Origin: Candidatus Nitrosotalea bavarica
GTDB lineage: Archaea; Thermoproteota; Nitrososphaeria; Nitrososphaerales; Nitrosopumilaceae
Direction of reading: 5' to 3'
DNA: 64,000 bases
Assembly (NCBI RefSeq): GCF_900167955.1
Contig: NZ_FUYK01000003.1
Location: 62,001 to 126,000 of the forward strand
In this document: one piece after another, positions 17,000 to 25,261 of the stretch
Layout: each line of letters opens with the position of its first letter
Position numbering within the stretch: the first letter of the stretch is position 1
Translations under genes and position numbers: made by a program
Notes under the pieces: model-generated
What the model was told of the DNA's origin: nothing
Database searches by the model: none
Seen by the model: only the letters and a program-made list of their open reading frames with translations

Positions 17000-17797
17000 T
17001 CAAATATTGAAGAGATCTTTTGCGTTCTGAAACATCAATTTGTTCCTGTATTCTTTCTTTAATTTCAACTTTGAAACAAAATTAATGTATGAGCCCATGT
17101 CCGAGATCGGCCAATCAGTGCCATACAGCAGATAGCGTGGCTCTCCTGCGTAATTTATCAATTCTACAACTTTTTCTACCATTATTTCTTCAAAAAAGTG
17201 GTCAAATTTACCGACTGCCAGGCCTGACATGTCTGCAAAAACATTATCATTCTTGTAGACAACTTCCTGACAATCTTCAATCCATGGATTTCCAAGATGA
17301 CACATGACAATTTTTAATTCAGGATTATCTACTGCAACCTCATCTAGATTAAGAGGATGTGAAAATTTCAGCTTACCTTTTTCAGAAAATGTGTCACCCG
17401 TATGCACCATCACTGGAACTCCAAATTCTACACAAGTATCATAGACTTTTTGATATCTCTTGTCGTATGGGTAATAGTGTTCATAACCGCAGTAAATCTT
17501 GAGTCCTTTCACAAAACCATTTTTTATCCATTTTCTATATTGTTTCAGATCAGCATCAGTATGATTATCAATACTAAATCCTGCAACTAGACCAATGTTA
17601 TCATGTTTCTTTGTAGCTTCAATCAACTGTCGTGTTGATGGTCGTTGTTCATCTACTTTGTATGATGAAAGAACTATGGAATAATCTATGTCATGATTTG
17701 ACATTTCTAAAAGTAATTTCTCTACCCTGTCTTCAAGGAGTGGAATATTTTCTATAGTGGCATATCGGTTTAGATGAGTATGACAATCAATAATCAA
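17000..17797 (-). CDS. Amidohydrolase family protein (TIM barrel)
   Basis: A 265-residue amidohydrolase-2 type protein. Its HxH motif is DCHTHL (His6, His8). A strand-end His lies in VPVMVHTGDTF, another in IVMCHLGNPW, and the last Asp is in YGTDWPIS, so the metal site looks complete. These enzymes hydrolyse or decarboxylate small metabolites. The start is a TTG directly after the TGA of the GNAT gene (TGATTG), so translation is probably coupled. The substrate is unknown. It ends 43 bp from the convergent CBS protein gene. Confidence 0.82.
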   Translation of the reverse strand: MIIDCHTHLNRYATIENIPLLEDRVEKLLLEMSNHDIDYSIVLSSYKVDEQRPSTRQLIEATKKHDNIGLVAGFSIDNHTDADLKQYRKWIKNGFVKGLKIYCGYEHYYPYDKRYQKVYDTCVEFGVPVMVHTGDTFSEKGKLKFSHPLNLDEVAVDNPELKIVMCHLGNPWIEDCQEVVYKNDNVFADMSGLAVGKFDHFFEEIMVEKVVELINYAGEPRYLLYGTDWPISDMGSYINFVSKLKLKKEYRNKLMFQNAKDLFNI

Positions 17798-18445
17798 TCA
17801 AATCACCTGTTTATAGTCGGGATTTATCCATTCTATGAAAGTGGCATAGTCTGCTGATCTGCTATCCTTAAGATAATTTTTCAAGACCTTGATAAACTTG
17901 AATCCATTTTTTAGCTGGAAACCAAGCACTGGTTCGTCAATTTCACCTTTGATCACTTTTTGGACATACTCCTCAGGAGACATTTTATCTGCAAATTCAC
18001 AATAGTTGAACAATCTTCCACCTGCAATTATTCTCCTTAGATTTAATGTAATGCAAAGTGTCTTTCTTGCATCATAGAGTAGTGTTGCAATTCCAAGTCT
18101 ACGATAATCCGGATGTGTTGATACATCAGCACCATAAAGGCTATCACCTTTAGGATCATGGTTTCTAAATTCTGGTCCACCGCAAACCTCCCCCCAAGTG
18201 TGTTCCTTGTACTCTGGCTCCAGTTTGACTATTATGCTACTTACCGAGCCTACAATTTGTCCATCATATTCTGCAACAAATTGACCCTGAGGAAAGACCC
18301 GTAAATGACTCTCCAAGTGATGTTTCTTGAAGATCATCCCTTCAATTGCCATCTGTGGAAAAGAAACTTCTTGCAATTCTACTATCTTTGGAATATCTTC
18401 ATAGGTAGTCTGTCGTATGTTTATCTGGGAATTCTCATCTGACAA
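17798..18445 (-). CDS. GNAT-family N-acetyltransferase
   Basis: A 215-residue GNAT protein. It has INIRQTTYEDIPKIVELQ at the start, a central strand FVAEYDGQIVGSVSS, and the acetyl-CoA pyrophosphate loop after VSTHPDYRRLGIATLL (R-x-x-G-I-A form). A long insertion between the loop and the C-terminus includes AGGRLFNYCEF. It is translationally coupled to the amidohydrolase, so the two may modify and cleave one metabolite or acyl group. The acceptor is unknown. Confidence 0.84.
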   Translation of the reverse strand: MSDENSQINIRQTTYEDIPKIVELQEVSFPQMAIEGMIFKKHHLESHLRVFPQGQFVAEYDGQIVGSVSSIIVKLEPEYKEHTWGEVCGGPEFRNHDPKGDSLYGADVSTHPDYRRLGIATLLYDARKTLCITLNLRRIIAGGRLFNYCEFADKMSPEEYVQKVIKGEIDEPVLGFQLKNGFKFIKVLKNYLKDSRSADYATFIEWINPDYKQVI

Positions 18446-18554
18446 TTATCATTATTTGCATATATGGTCATATTAACGAGCCAGAGGAAATGCCCATTTG
18501 CGACATAAATATCACAATTATTATGCAACGATGTTCTAAACAGATACGATATAG

Positions 18555-18662
18555 ATGGATGGAGATCATTTCTGGAAACAAAACGTGTGTTCTGACTGCA
18601 GGCGAGTGAAATGCCAAAAAGGATGCAATTGTGATTGCCATTGGAACAAGAATAACCTCTAA
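18555..18662 (+). CDS. Cys-rich microprotein, 35 aa
   Basis: A 35-codon ATG frame with seven cysteines in 17 residues (VCSDCRRVKC, then GCNCDCHW). Such density suggests a metal-binding microprotein. It sits directly upstream of htpX and overlaps the longest possible htpX frame, which is one reason to start htpX at 18763. It resembles the other small Cys-rich frames at 7698 and 21791 in composition, not in alignable sequence. I know no named family. Confidence 0.5.
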   Translation: MDGDHFWKQNVCSDCRRVKCQKGCNCDCHWNKNNL

Positions 18663-18762
18663 TCTCAGGTCTAATCCATTCTCAATACATCATACCAAAT
18701 CATTTCGATCAAAAATTGATTCTCAAGTTTTAAATTATGAAACAAGTCCACAATATGCCAAC

Positions 18763-19650
18763 ATGCAACGAGATTTACAACTAACTATTAGAATGGCAAT
18801 TAGTTTTCTAGTCCTTACTCTGATCTATCTTGTATTTTTGGGCTTTATTGCAACGTATTTTGGACTAGGTATACTTCCCATTGCAATGATTGCAGGATTG
18901 ATGATTGGTGCACAGTGGTTCTTTTCTGATAGAATTGTATTATGGAGTACAGGGACCAAGATTGTATCGAAAGAAGAATTTCCAGTGTTACATCAAATAG
19001 TAGAAAGTTTATGCCAAAAAGCAAACATTCCAAAACCAAAAGTTGGAATAATGAAAAGTGATGTTCCAAATGCATTTGCAACTGGAAAAGGCCCAAAAAG
19101 TTCGGTAGTGGTTGTAAGCCTTGGAATTTTGAAAATATTAGACAAGGACGAGCTTGAGGGCGTTTTATCACATGAACTCACTCACATAAGAAACAGGGAT
19201 GTTACAATCATAACACTTGCAAGTCTGTTCTCTACAATCGCATGGTTTCTCATGCAATCTTCAATGTTTAGTACAATGTGGGGAGGAGGATATGGTGGAA
19301 GACAGCAGCAGGGAGGCAACACAATTTTAGTTCTAATAGTAGCAGGAATAGTGTGGTTCCTAAGTTTTCTAATCATCAGAGCAATATCTCGATACAGAGA
19401 GTTTGCAGCAGATAGAGGTGGGGCATATCTTACAGGCAAGCCAATGAATCTATCCCGTGCACTGATGAAGATAAGCGGAGAGGTCAAGGTTGCGCCAACC
19501 CAGGAACTTAAAAAAATAGAAGGAATGAATGCGTTTTTTATAATACCTGCAATATCAGGTCAGACCATTGCGAGATTCTTTTCCACGCATCCTCCAATCA
19601 TGGAACGGGTAAAACGCTTGATGCAAATAGAACAAGAACTTCGTGACTAG
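18763..19650 (+). CDS. htpX: M48-family membrane zinc metalloprotease HtpX-like
   Basis: A 295-residue protease with two N-terminal membrane helices, a HEXXH zinc site (LSHELTHIRNRDV), a further two-helix hydrophobic region, and the third-ligand region EFAADRGGAYL. HtpX degrades misfolded membrane proteins with its active site in the cytoplasm. The frame stays open back to a GTG at 18631, but that extension overlaps a Cys-rich microprotein and has no HtpX-like sequence. The ATG at 18763 gives a normal N-terminus (MQRDLQLTIRMAISF). The Gly/Gln-rich loop GGGYGGRQQQGG after the protease core is a lineage feature. Confidence 0.88.
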   Translation: MQRDLQLTIRMAISFLVLTLIYLVFLGFIATYFGLGILPIAMIAGLMIGAQWFFSDRIVLWSTGTKIVSKEEFPVLHQIVESLCQKANIPKPKVGIMKSDVPNAFATGKGPKSSVVVVSLGILKILDKDELEGVLSHELTHIRNRDVTIITLASLFSTIAWFLMQSSMFSTMWGGGYGGRQQQGGNTILVLIVAGIVWFLSFLIIRAISRYREFAADRGGAYLTGKPMNLSRALMKISGEVKVAPTQELKKIEGMNAFFIIPAISGQTIARFFSTHPPIMERVKRLMQIEQELRD

Positions 19651-19686
19651 GACCAACTAGGGGCATAATTAAAAAATTATCAAAGT

Positions 19687-20055
19687 CTAATTTTTTTTCT
19701 TTACAGTCAAGTTGAATTCTTTGTGTAGTATTGGCTTTTCCTTGTTATTTCCAAACACTTCGACTTTAATCTTAAAAGACATTGTACTAAGTGGAATATT
19801 ATGCGGAGTTATTGTAATTTCATGCTCACCTGTATTTTTGTCTGGAAAATCCAGCGGGGGGAGTTGAATTACAGTATTACTAATTGTAACATATTGATTA
19901 CTTGCATCATCAGTTATTATCTTTAGGACAAGGTTATCAAATTTTTCCTTAAAGTTTTTAACATTAACTTTAATCATTGCGGATTTATCAGAGTCTATTT
20001 TTGATTTTGATAATTCAATTTTTTCAAATGCCAGTTCTTTTTTAAATAATCCCAA
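19687..20055 (-). CDS. Hypothetical beta-sandwich protein, 122 aa
   Basis: No named family is recognised. The sequence alternates short strands in the manner of an Ig-like or CARDB-like sandwich (SAMIKVNVKNFKEKFDNL, HEITITPHNIPLSTMSF). It has no signal peptide, so it appears cytoplasmic, unlike most such domains. It is convergent with htpX and divergent from the PAC2 gene. Proteins of this shape occur singly in Nitrososphaerota genomes, but I can assign no role. Confidence 0.6.
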   Translation of the reverse strand: MGLFKKELAFEKIELSKSKIDSDKSAMIKVNVKNFKEKFDNLVLKIITDDASNQYVTISNTVIQLPPLDFPDKNTGEHEITITPHNIPLSTMSFKIKVEVFGNNKEKPILHKEFNLTVKKKN

Positions 20056-20193
20056 TGTTTAACCTCCATCTTCCTGCATATTGGTCATAAATAAAGTAAA
20101 TGTAGATTCTAATGATAATGAAGAATATCACCAATGATAATCAACAATGGTAATTTGTGATGATTCTTTTTATAACACAAAATCATTAGAGTA

Positions 20194-20940
20194 ATGTTCA
20201 AGACCATGCAAAAATCAAAAATAAAAAAAGAGTTGCCAAAAAATTCAACTACACTGCTCCTTGGCATTCCAGGACCAGGATTGATAGGAACCATGGCAAT
20301 TACATACATCATTCAATCATTAAAGATGGATCTGATAGGAGAGATAGAAAGCAGCCCTGCATCCATTGTCTTTGTAGACAATGGCCAAATTGTAGGACCT
20401 GTCAGAATTTACAAAAAAGGCAAAACATTTGCAATTTTATCTGACATTCCAGTAGATTACGACAATGTAGTAGACTTTGCAGAATCAGTAATAGACTTTG
20501 CAAAAAGAAACAACATTGGCATGATAATATTTACATCGGGCATTCACGTACCTGATAGAAACGTAACAAGCCTCAAGACATATGGACTAGTAACCAATGA
20601 AAAACTTGAAAAAACTCTATATGATAATGAAATACCCAAGTTTCTTTCAGGAATAATAAGTGGACCTGATGCCACCATCCTTACGCAGTTGAAAAACTCA
20701 TCAATACCCACCATGGCATTACATACGGAATGCAATTATTTTTTCCCCGATCCTGATGCTGCAATGCAGACCATCAAGACAATATCACGTATAATGAAAA
20801 TAGATATCGATTTAACAGAATTTAAGAAGCAAATTGACTACCTAAGACTACAAAACAGGCAACTTATGGAAGAGACACTAAATGTAATGCAAGCACAAAG
20901 AGAACAACCATCATCAACTCCTCCGCAGATATACAAGTGA
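20194..20940 (+). CDS. PAC2-family proteasome-assembly chaperone-like protein
   Basis: The 248-residue protein has the PAC2 signature near its start (LLLGIPGPGLIGTMAITYII) and GQIVGPVRIY. A C-terminal helix (FKKQIDYLRLQNRQLMEETL) is probably a coiled coil. Archaeal PAC2 relatives are linked to proteasome assembly, though some act elsewhere. A TATA-like TTTTTATAAC at about 20167 lies 25 bp before the ATG, fitting a leaderless start. The Hsp20 gene begins within its stop codon (GTGA overlap), so both are one operon devoted to protein quality control. Confidence 0.82.
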   Translation: MFKTMQKSKIKKELPKNSTTLLLGIPGPGLIGTMAITYIIQSLKMDLIGEIESSPASIVFVDNGQIVGPVRIYKKGKTFAILSDIPVDYDNVVDFAESVIDFAKRNNIGMIIFTSGIHVPDRNVTSLKTYGLVTNEKLEKTLYDNEIPKFLSGIISGPDATILTQLKNSSIPTMALHTECNYFFPDPDAAMQTIKTISRIMKIDIDLTEFKKQIDYLRLQNRQLMEETLNVMQAQREQPSSTPPQIYK

Positions 20941-21335
20941 GTGTCATGTCAGATTTTAGTTCCATCATAGAAAAACAGATGAATTACGTTTTTGGAAATA
21001 CACTATTTGATGATTTTATACACAAAGAACTAGTTCCCCTGTCTCATCTAAAAGAGAGGCATGCCAGTTGGACTTTGGAAGTTGACTTGCCACTAGTCGA
21101 CAAGAAGAACTTGGAGGTAACATTAGCAGAGAACCATCTAACTGTAAAGGCCAAACTAACCAAGACATATTGCATTTCAAGAGGCAGTGCAGTTACAGAG
21201 TTTGATTATTTTAAAAAGACAGTAAAACTCCCTGGCGGAATTAATACAAAACAAATTTCGGCAAACTTTAAGAATGGGATTTTGAAAATTACAATGCCAA
21301 AGCCTGCAGACGGTAAAAAGATATCAGTCAAATAA
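20937..21335 (+). CDS. Hsp20/alpha-crystallin-like protein
   Basis: A 132-residue divergent small heat-shock protein. The alpha-crystallin core includes TLEVDLPLVDKKNLEVTL, and the A-x-x-x-N-G-I-L motif reads NFKNGILKITMP. The N-terminal arm is short and there is no C-terminal I-x-I tail, so oligomerisation may differ from the 13790 protein. The start is the GTG at 20937, overlapping the PAC2 stop, or an ATG at 20946. Coupling to PAC2 suggests co-regulated proteostasis. Confidence 0.82.
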   Translation: MSVMSDFSSIIEKQMNYVFGNTLFDDFIHKELVPLSHLKERHASWTLEVDLPLVDKKNLEVTLAENHLTVKAKLTKTYCISRGSAVTEFDYFKKTVKLPGGINTKQISANFKNGILKITMPKPADGKKISVK

Positions 21336-21512
21336 ATCATTTATCACAAGACTGCAACCTATGGATATAATAAATAAAATTTATGAAAATAACTCTAGAT
21401 TCAATATCACAGATATTACAATCTATTACACATTGAAGTGACGCTAGTTATCACATATGAAAATCCCTTTGTGATTTATTAAGTACTAGAATGTAGTACA
21501 TGTGGTACAAAA

Positions 21513-21740
21513 ATGACAGAGCAACACAAAACTGTCCATATTGATGAATCAGACAGAGGCAGTTGTTATTATTGCGGCAGTCCTGCAGCCATCAAGGTTG
21601 GCATGTGGTCTGAACTCTCACCTACAAATGAAGAAGACGAAAAACAGAGCTGGCGAGCTGTTCTGATATGCAAGGAATGCAATAGTAAACATAGCTGGGT
21701 TGACGAACAAGGTTTACCAGACACATATCTTGGATACTAG
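21513..21740 (+). CDS. Small zinc-ribbon protein, 75 aa
   Basis: A 75-residue protein with two Cys pairs, CYYCGSPAAIKVG and LICKECNSKHSW, in a zinc-ribbon arrangement about 35 residues apart. It is soluble and acidic in the middle. It lies downstream of a GTTATCACATATGA site (21447-21460), a half-degenerate form of the recurrent stress palindrome. The function is unknown; binding to RNA, DNA or protein is equally possible. Confidence 0.72.
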   Translation: MTEQHKTVHIDESDRGSCYYCGSPAAIKVGMWSELSPTNEEDEKQSWRAVLICKECNSKHSWVDEQGLPDTYLGY

Positions 21741-21790
21741 ATAAATCCAAGACCTTTCGAGTCTACAGGATTTTCAAGTTTTTAATGGTT

Positions 21791-21904
21791 TTAGGCAAGT
21801 GAGATTTGGTGACCAGCAAGCGTACAAAATATGCACAGTGTATAATATTTATTCCAGATATCTCGCGTACAACCACATTTACAGTCACATTTTTTTAATT
21901 TCAA
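21791..21904 (-). CDS. Cys-rich microprotein, 37 aa
   Basis: A short frame from a TTG at 21904 encodes KKCDCKCGCTRDIW followed by LCIFCTLAGH: six cysteines and a His, typical of a small metal-binding fold. No ATG is available, and an upstream in-frame stop sets the TTG as the earliest start. The region is otherwise intergenic between a zinc-ribbon gene and a Usp gene. The call rests on the cysteine pattern alone. Confidence 0.38.
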   Translation of the reverse strand: MKLKKCDCKCGCTRDIWNKYYTLCIFCTLAGHQISLA

Positions 21905-21975
21905 TTTGTTATCCTATATATCATAAGAATGACGTGGGTATTTGTAAGATTATCTAATTATCAATTTGACAAGAT

Positions 21976-22422
21976 CTAGTGAACAATTGTAACAGGACAG
22001 GCTGCGTGTTCAGAGACATGCCTTGCAGTACTTCCAAGTCTTTTCAGGGATGAAACACCTGTTAGTCTTCTACTTCCCATCATGATTAGATCAATTTTTG
22101 ATCTTTTTACCTCTTTTATGATGGCATTAGATACATCATCATGGACAATTTTATAAAATGCCTTTGCTCCTTCCTCCCTGCATTTTTCTGTAATTTTTTT
22201 TATCTCCTTTTCACCTTGCTCTGTTAGAGATTTTACAACCTGTTGATAATTCATAACGGCAGTTCCTGAAAAAACAGAGTCACTTATTGGATAGTAGACC
22301 GGAATCACCATCAAGAGTTTTAGATCAGCATTAAAATTTCGTGCAATATCTTTTGCCAACTCTAATGCTTTTTTTGAAAGTGGTGAACCGTCATACGGAA
22401 CTAGAATATTTTTTAGCAACAA
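21976..22422 (-). CDS. Universal stress protein
   Basis: A 148-residue Usp. It starts KNILVPYDGSPLSKKALE and ends MGSRRLTG, LGSTARHV and CPVTIVH. The first Gly-rich step is degenerate (GSRRL instead of GSKGL), which may alter ATP binding. It is the last gene of a three-gene set (22694, 22423, 21976) with gaps of 1 and 0 bp, so a tight operon is certain. Confidence 0.87.
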   Translation of the reverse strand: MLLKNILVPYDGSPLSKKALELAKDIARNFNADLKLLMVIPVYYPISDSVFSGTAVMNYQQVVKSLTEQGEKEIKKITEKCREEGAKAFYKIVHDDVSNAIIKEVKRSKIDLIMMGSRRLTGVSSLKRLGSTARHVSEHAACPVTIVH

Positions 22423-22692
22423 CTAGAATAATTCCTTAACTTTACTTCTGTATGCTTCAACGATTTGTCCAAATTCTGCAAAGTCACTTGCAGATGGAGT
22501 TTGCATTCGAAAAGCAAGCTGAGCTACAAAGAGTGTAAACGCGTTTCCCATCATCATGTTAAAAGTCAATTCAGAGAGGTCTCTAACTGCAGGAAACGCC
22601 ACTTTGAGAAATGGCAAGTATGCCTTGGTCTGGTTTAACATAAGTTCCATGTTTTTCTCAATTGCTGCTTTTACCTCAGGCTGGATAGTCAT
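22423..22692 (-). CDS. Hypothetical helical protein, 89 aa
   Basis: I do not recognise a family. It is an all-helical protein with a Met-rich hydrophobic centre (LSELTFNMMMGNAFTLFVAQ) that could be one amphipathic or membrane-associated helix. It sits between a small Cys protein and a Usp with essentially no spacing, so it probably works with them in a stress response. Confidence 0.68.
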   Translation of the reverse strand: MTIQPEVKAAIEKNMELMLNQTKAYLPFLKVAFPAVRDLSELTFNMMMGNAFTLFVAQLAFRMQTPSASDFAEFGQIVEAYRSKVKELF

Positions 22693-22693
22693 G

Positions 22694-22960
22694 CTAATTC
22701 ACCGAGACGACCTGGTACGGCTTTGAGTGATAATGAGTAGAGCATAGAAACACCATTTCTCCATTTAATACCTTGGCTGTAATCGATATTCCATTTAATT
22801 CTTTTTTACATACATGACAGGTAAGCGGCTTAACATCAGATTTTACAAACTTTTTTTCATGTGAAAAATACAAGTCCTGAGATAGGAATCTTTCTACCAT
22901 GTTCATAAAAGACGGATTCAATATTATTAAAGTGATCTTCATTATCAAGACTGGTTCCAA
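22694..22960 (-). CDS. Small CxxC protein, 88 aa
   Basis: An 88-residue protein whose C-terminal half holds a CHVCKKELNG pair and later LCSTHYH, giving a likely C-x2-C plus C/H zinc site. The hydrophobic N-terminus (MEPVLIMKITLIILNPSF) may be translated only if the first ATG is used; an internal ATG at codon 7 or codon 19 could be the real start. It is first in the three-gene operon with the Usp, and a perfect palindrome is just upstream (22965-22980). Confidence 0.65.
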   Translation of the reverse strand: MEPVLIMKITLIILNPSFMNMVERFLSQDLYFSHEKKFVKSDVKPLTCHVCKKELNGISITAKVLNGEMVFLCSTHYHSKPYQVVSVN

Positions 22961-22964
22961 GTGG

Positions 22965-22980
22965 TTATCACATGTGATAA
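22965..22980. promoter_or_regulatory. Perfect 16-bp palindrome TTATCACATGTGATAA
   Basis: It lies in the 61-bp space between the divergent Cys-protein/Usp operon (start 22960) and the CBS gene (start 23022), so it can control both. It matches the TTATCA-N4-TGATAA core at 7972 and 46784. It is a strong candidate operator for a dimeric regulator. Confidence 0.62.
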
Positions 22981-23021
22981 TCCTGCCAGAAATTTTATAC
23001 TAAATTAATGAATTTATTTTC

Positions 23022-23471
23022 ATGACAGTAGCTCGCGATATAATGTCAAGTAAAGTAGTCACAATTGAATCAAATGTATCATCTACTGAAATTGCAAAAA
23101 TCATGGATAAAAACAAGGTAAGCAGTATCATAATAACAAAAGATCAAGTGCCAATTGGCATAGTAACGGAGAGAGATTTAGTATCAAAAATTGTTGCACA
23201 AAACAAGAGGCCATCTGAAGTAAAGACTTCAGATATCACAGCATCACCTCTTGTCATAGTAAGTTCCATTACACCCACAGATGAGGTAGCAAAGAAAATG
23301 GTAGACAAAAAAATTAGGCGAGTTGTGGTAATGGACTCTGACCAGGCGCTAGGAATCATAACAGTGACAGATTTTGTCAAGCACATGCATGAGATGCTTG
23401 CAGATTCTGAAAATTACAACAAGGTTCTCTATCAGCATCTAATAGAAGACTGGGAATACTGGATGTCCTAA
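23022..23471 (+). CDS. Two-CBS-domain protein
   Basis: A 149-residue single Bateman module made of two CBS motifs (VARDIMSSKVVTIES with IGIVTERDLVSKI, and LGIITVTDFVKHM). It has no additional domain apart from a short helical tail. Predicted to bind AMP, ATP or a related adenylate and regulate a partner. TATA-like TTTTATAC lies at 22993-23000, 25-30 bp before the ATG, and a 16-bp palindrome lies upstream of it. A second CBS gene follows 124 bp later. Confidence 0.87.
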   Translation: MTVARDIMSSKVVTIESNVSSTEIAKIMDKNKVSSIIITKDQVPIGIVTERDLVSKIVAQNKRPSEVKTSDITASPLVIVSSITPTDEVAKKMVDKKIRRVVVMDSDQALGIITVTDFVKHMHEMLADSENYNKVLYQHLIEDWEYWMS

Positions 23472-23525
23472 TCAAGACATAAATTCACTACAGTGTAAAA
23501 TTTGAAATTAATGTATCAAACTAGG

Positions 23526-23596
23526 ATGGTTCCAGTATTACCATGTATGATAATAGGATGTCAAGTTTTTATGTATCAATTTCATACTGGAACCAT
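23526..23596. promoter_or_regulatory. 13-bp perfect inverted repeat over a start codon
   Basis: ATGGTTCCAGTAT (23526-23538) and ATACTGGAACCAT (23584-23596) are perfect complements 45 bp apart; the right arm ends in the TTG start of the next CBS gene. ATGTATCAA also occurs twice, 60 bp apart (23511 and 23571). The arrangement could be an RNA hairpin masking the start or a pair of operator sites. Confidence 0.5.
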
Positions 23597-24039
23597 TGGA
23601 TAATTTTTCTGCTAAAGACATAATGAAGAACCAGGTTGTTACAGTTGATGCAGCCATATCAGTTATGGATACAGCAAAGATAATGGATGATGCAGGCATT
23701 GGCTGTGTTGTTGTTATAGAGAACAATATTGCAGTGGGCATAGTAACAGAGCGCGATTTTGTCAAGAGGGTTGTATCTCGCGGAATTCCACTGACAACTC
23801 CAATAAAAAAAATAATGTCCTCTCCGTTGATTGTAGTAAATCCAGAAGAGAACATTTGGGAAGTGGCAGAACTTATGAAACAGAGAAGAATTCACAAGGT
23901 TCCTGTAGTACATCAAGATCTCCTAGTTGGAATAGTAACAGCAACTGACTTGACTAAATTATGCAGTATTGGCTCTGACTCGGAGATGCGAAGGATAACA
24001 GACCAGATACTTTTGAGAATGAAGCCTGCAGACAAGTAA
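23596..24039 (+). CDS. Two-CBS-domain protein
   Basis: A 147-residue Bateman-module protein. CBS1 has FSAKDIMKNQVVTVDA with VGIVTERDFVKRV, and CBS2 has IKKIMSSPLIVVNP with VGIVTATDLTKL. The start must be TTG at 23596 to keep the first CBS strand; no ATG is well placed. That TTG is covered by the right arm of a 13-bp inverted repeat. It is convergent with the four-CBS gene at 24051. The ligand is likely an adenylate, by family. Confidence 0.85.
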   Translation: MDNFSAKDIMKNQVVTVDAAISVMDTAKIMDDAGIGCVVVIENNIAVGIVTERDFVKRVVSRGIPLTTPIKKIMSSPLIVVNPEENIWEVAELMKQRRIHKVPVVHQDLLVGIVTATDLTKLCSIGSDSEMRRITDQILLRMKPADK

Positions 24040-24050
24040 TTTAATTAAAA

Positions 24051-24908
24051 TTAATTTTTAACTATAGCACGTACAATGTCTGTCTTTGTTACAATTCCTA
24101 CCAAGAGATTGCCCTTGACAACTGGCAATCCGCTAATTCCATGCCTTATCATCAAAAGCGAGACATTTGATACATCATCTGCTACATCTACAGTTATTGG
24201 GTTTGATGTCATTATATCAGTGGCAATAAAAGTCAAAAGATAACTTAGTTGGTTTGAGCGATACTCTTTGGGATTTGTAGCCATCCTATAGTTTTCAACT
24301 TCAGTTGGATCTCCGGATTGTTTTAGCCATAGAGGCATCTTGGCAGGTATGAAATCACGGTGAGTGATAATTCCGACAGGCTGTCTGTTTCTTTCTACAA
24401 CTACTCTAGAGATTTTATTGTTGACAAGAACACTTTCAACATATAGAAGCGAATCTGCGGGTTTTACTGTAATTACATCTCTTGTCATGATTTTAGAGAC
24501 TTGTAATGGTTCTGTGGCTTGCGTCAAAAATACGGATGCCAAGTCTGTCTTTGTAATAATTCCAGATAGGGTCTTGTCTTTGTGTAGTACTATAACAGAA
24601 CTGATTTTATTATCAAGCATTAATTTAGCACAGTCATGTAACGTTGCACTTTCTTGGACTGTAACAAGGTCTTTGGACATGACATCAGATACGCGTGTAG
24701 CCTCTAGCGGTTTTGCATCAATTCGATAGATTGCCTTTACCAAGTCTTTTTCTGTTAGCATGCCTACTGGTTTTTCTTTCTCTGATACGATCAGTCGGCT
24801 AATCCCGTGCTTTAGCAAGATCGCTCGTGCGTCCAAGAGGCTAGTTCGGGGGGTTACTACAATTGTTTTTTTAATTACCTGGTTGATGCTGTCATTTTTT
24901 AATTTCAA
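24051..24908 (-). CDS. Four-CBS-domain protein
   Basis: A 285-residue protein with four CBS motifs (VGMLTEKDLVKAI, SGIITKTDLAS, VGIITHRDFI, VGIVTKTDIVRAI), probably paralogous to the gene at 11240. A linker of about 40 residues separates CBS3 and CBS4. The promoter side carries GTTATCACAGATG on the minus strand (24954-24966), a degenerate form of the recurrent palindrome. No effector domain is attached, so it must act on a separate partner. Confidence 0.86.
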   Translation of the reverse strand: MKLKNDSINQVIKKTIVVTPRTSLLDARAILLKHGISRLIVSEKEKPVGMLTEKDLVKAIYRIDAKPLEATRVSDVMSKDLVTVQESATLHDCAKLMLDNKISSVIVLHKDKTLSGIITKTDLASVFLTQATEPLQVSKIMTRDVITVKPADSLLYVESVLVNNKISRVVVERNRQPVGIITHRDFIPAKMPLWLKQSGDPTEVENYRMATNPKEYRSNQLSYLLTFIATDIMTSNPITVDVADDVSNVSLLMIRHGISGLPVVKGNLLVGIVTKTDIVRAIVKN

Positions 24909-25261
24909 TAATTTTCATATAATTTGGGTAGATTATAGGCTTTTTACAAATCTCATCTGTGATAACAATGTATGATGTTAACACTTGATAATTAGAATCC
25001 AGGTAAGTGAATGGTCTTAGAAGATTTGACATCCCATTGGTTCGGGCCCGGGGGTTCTCTTACTGACAGTCGGAACGGGCCCAAGGATTTTTGTGAATAA
25101 AATTTGACATAAAATGTGCAGTAAGCTAATTTGGAGTAGCTACAAAACTCCTTTCCTTAATTTTTTATTTTTCTTTAGTTTGATAGGATTTAGATGAATT
25201 ATTTTCTTCCCTATTGAATATCATTCTTCTTTTAGAATCTATTTTAGATGGAGTAGTAACG
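24909..25261. other. Gene-free border of the accessory island
   Basis: No coding frame is credible here. The region holds the upstream region of the four-CBS gene (with GTTATCACAGATG on the minus strand) and, at 25041-25086, a GGGCCC-containing hairpin related to the repeat family further right. The AT-rich remainder leads into the end of the accessory operon. I see no integrase or tRNA-derived attachment site at this end. Confidence 0.5.
25041..25086. repeat. GGGCCC hairpin, diverged member of the island repeat family
   Basis: TTcGGGCCCG at 25041-25050 pairs with CGGGCCCAA at 25076-25084 with one bulged C, enclosing about 25 nt. The left part (CGGGCCCGGGGG, then TTC and TAC) and the right part (GGGCCCA) resemble the copy at 35901-35951, but the middle is about 9 bp shorter and unalike. 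It could also be a transcription terminator. Confidence 0.4.

Noticed and set aside
18631-18762. GTG-started 44-codon N-terminal extension of htpX
   Set aside because: The extension overlaps a Cys-rich microprotein frame and does not look like an HtpX N-terminus; ATG 18763 is preferred.
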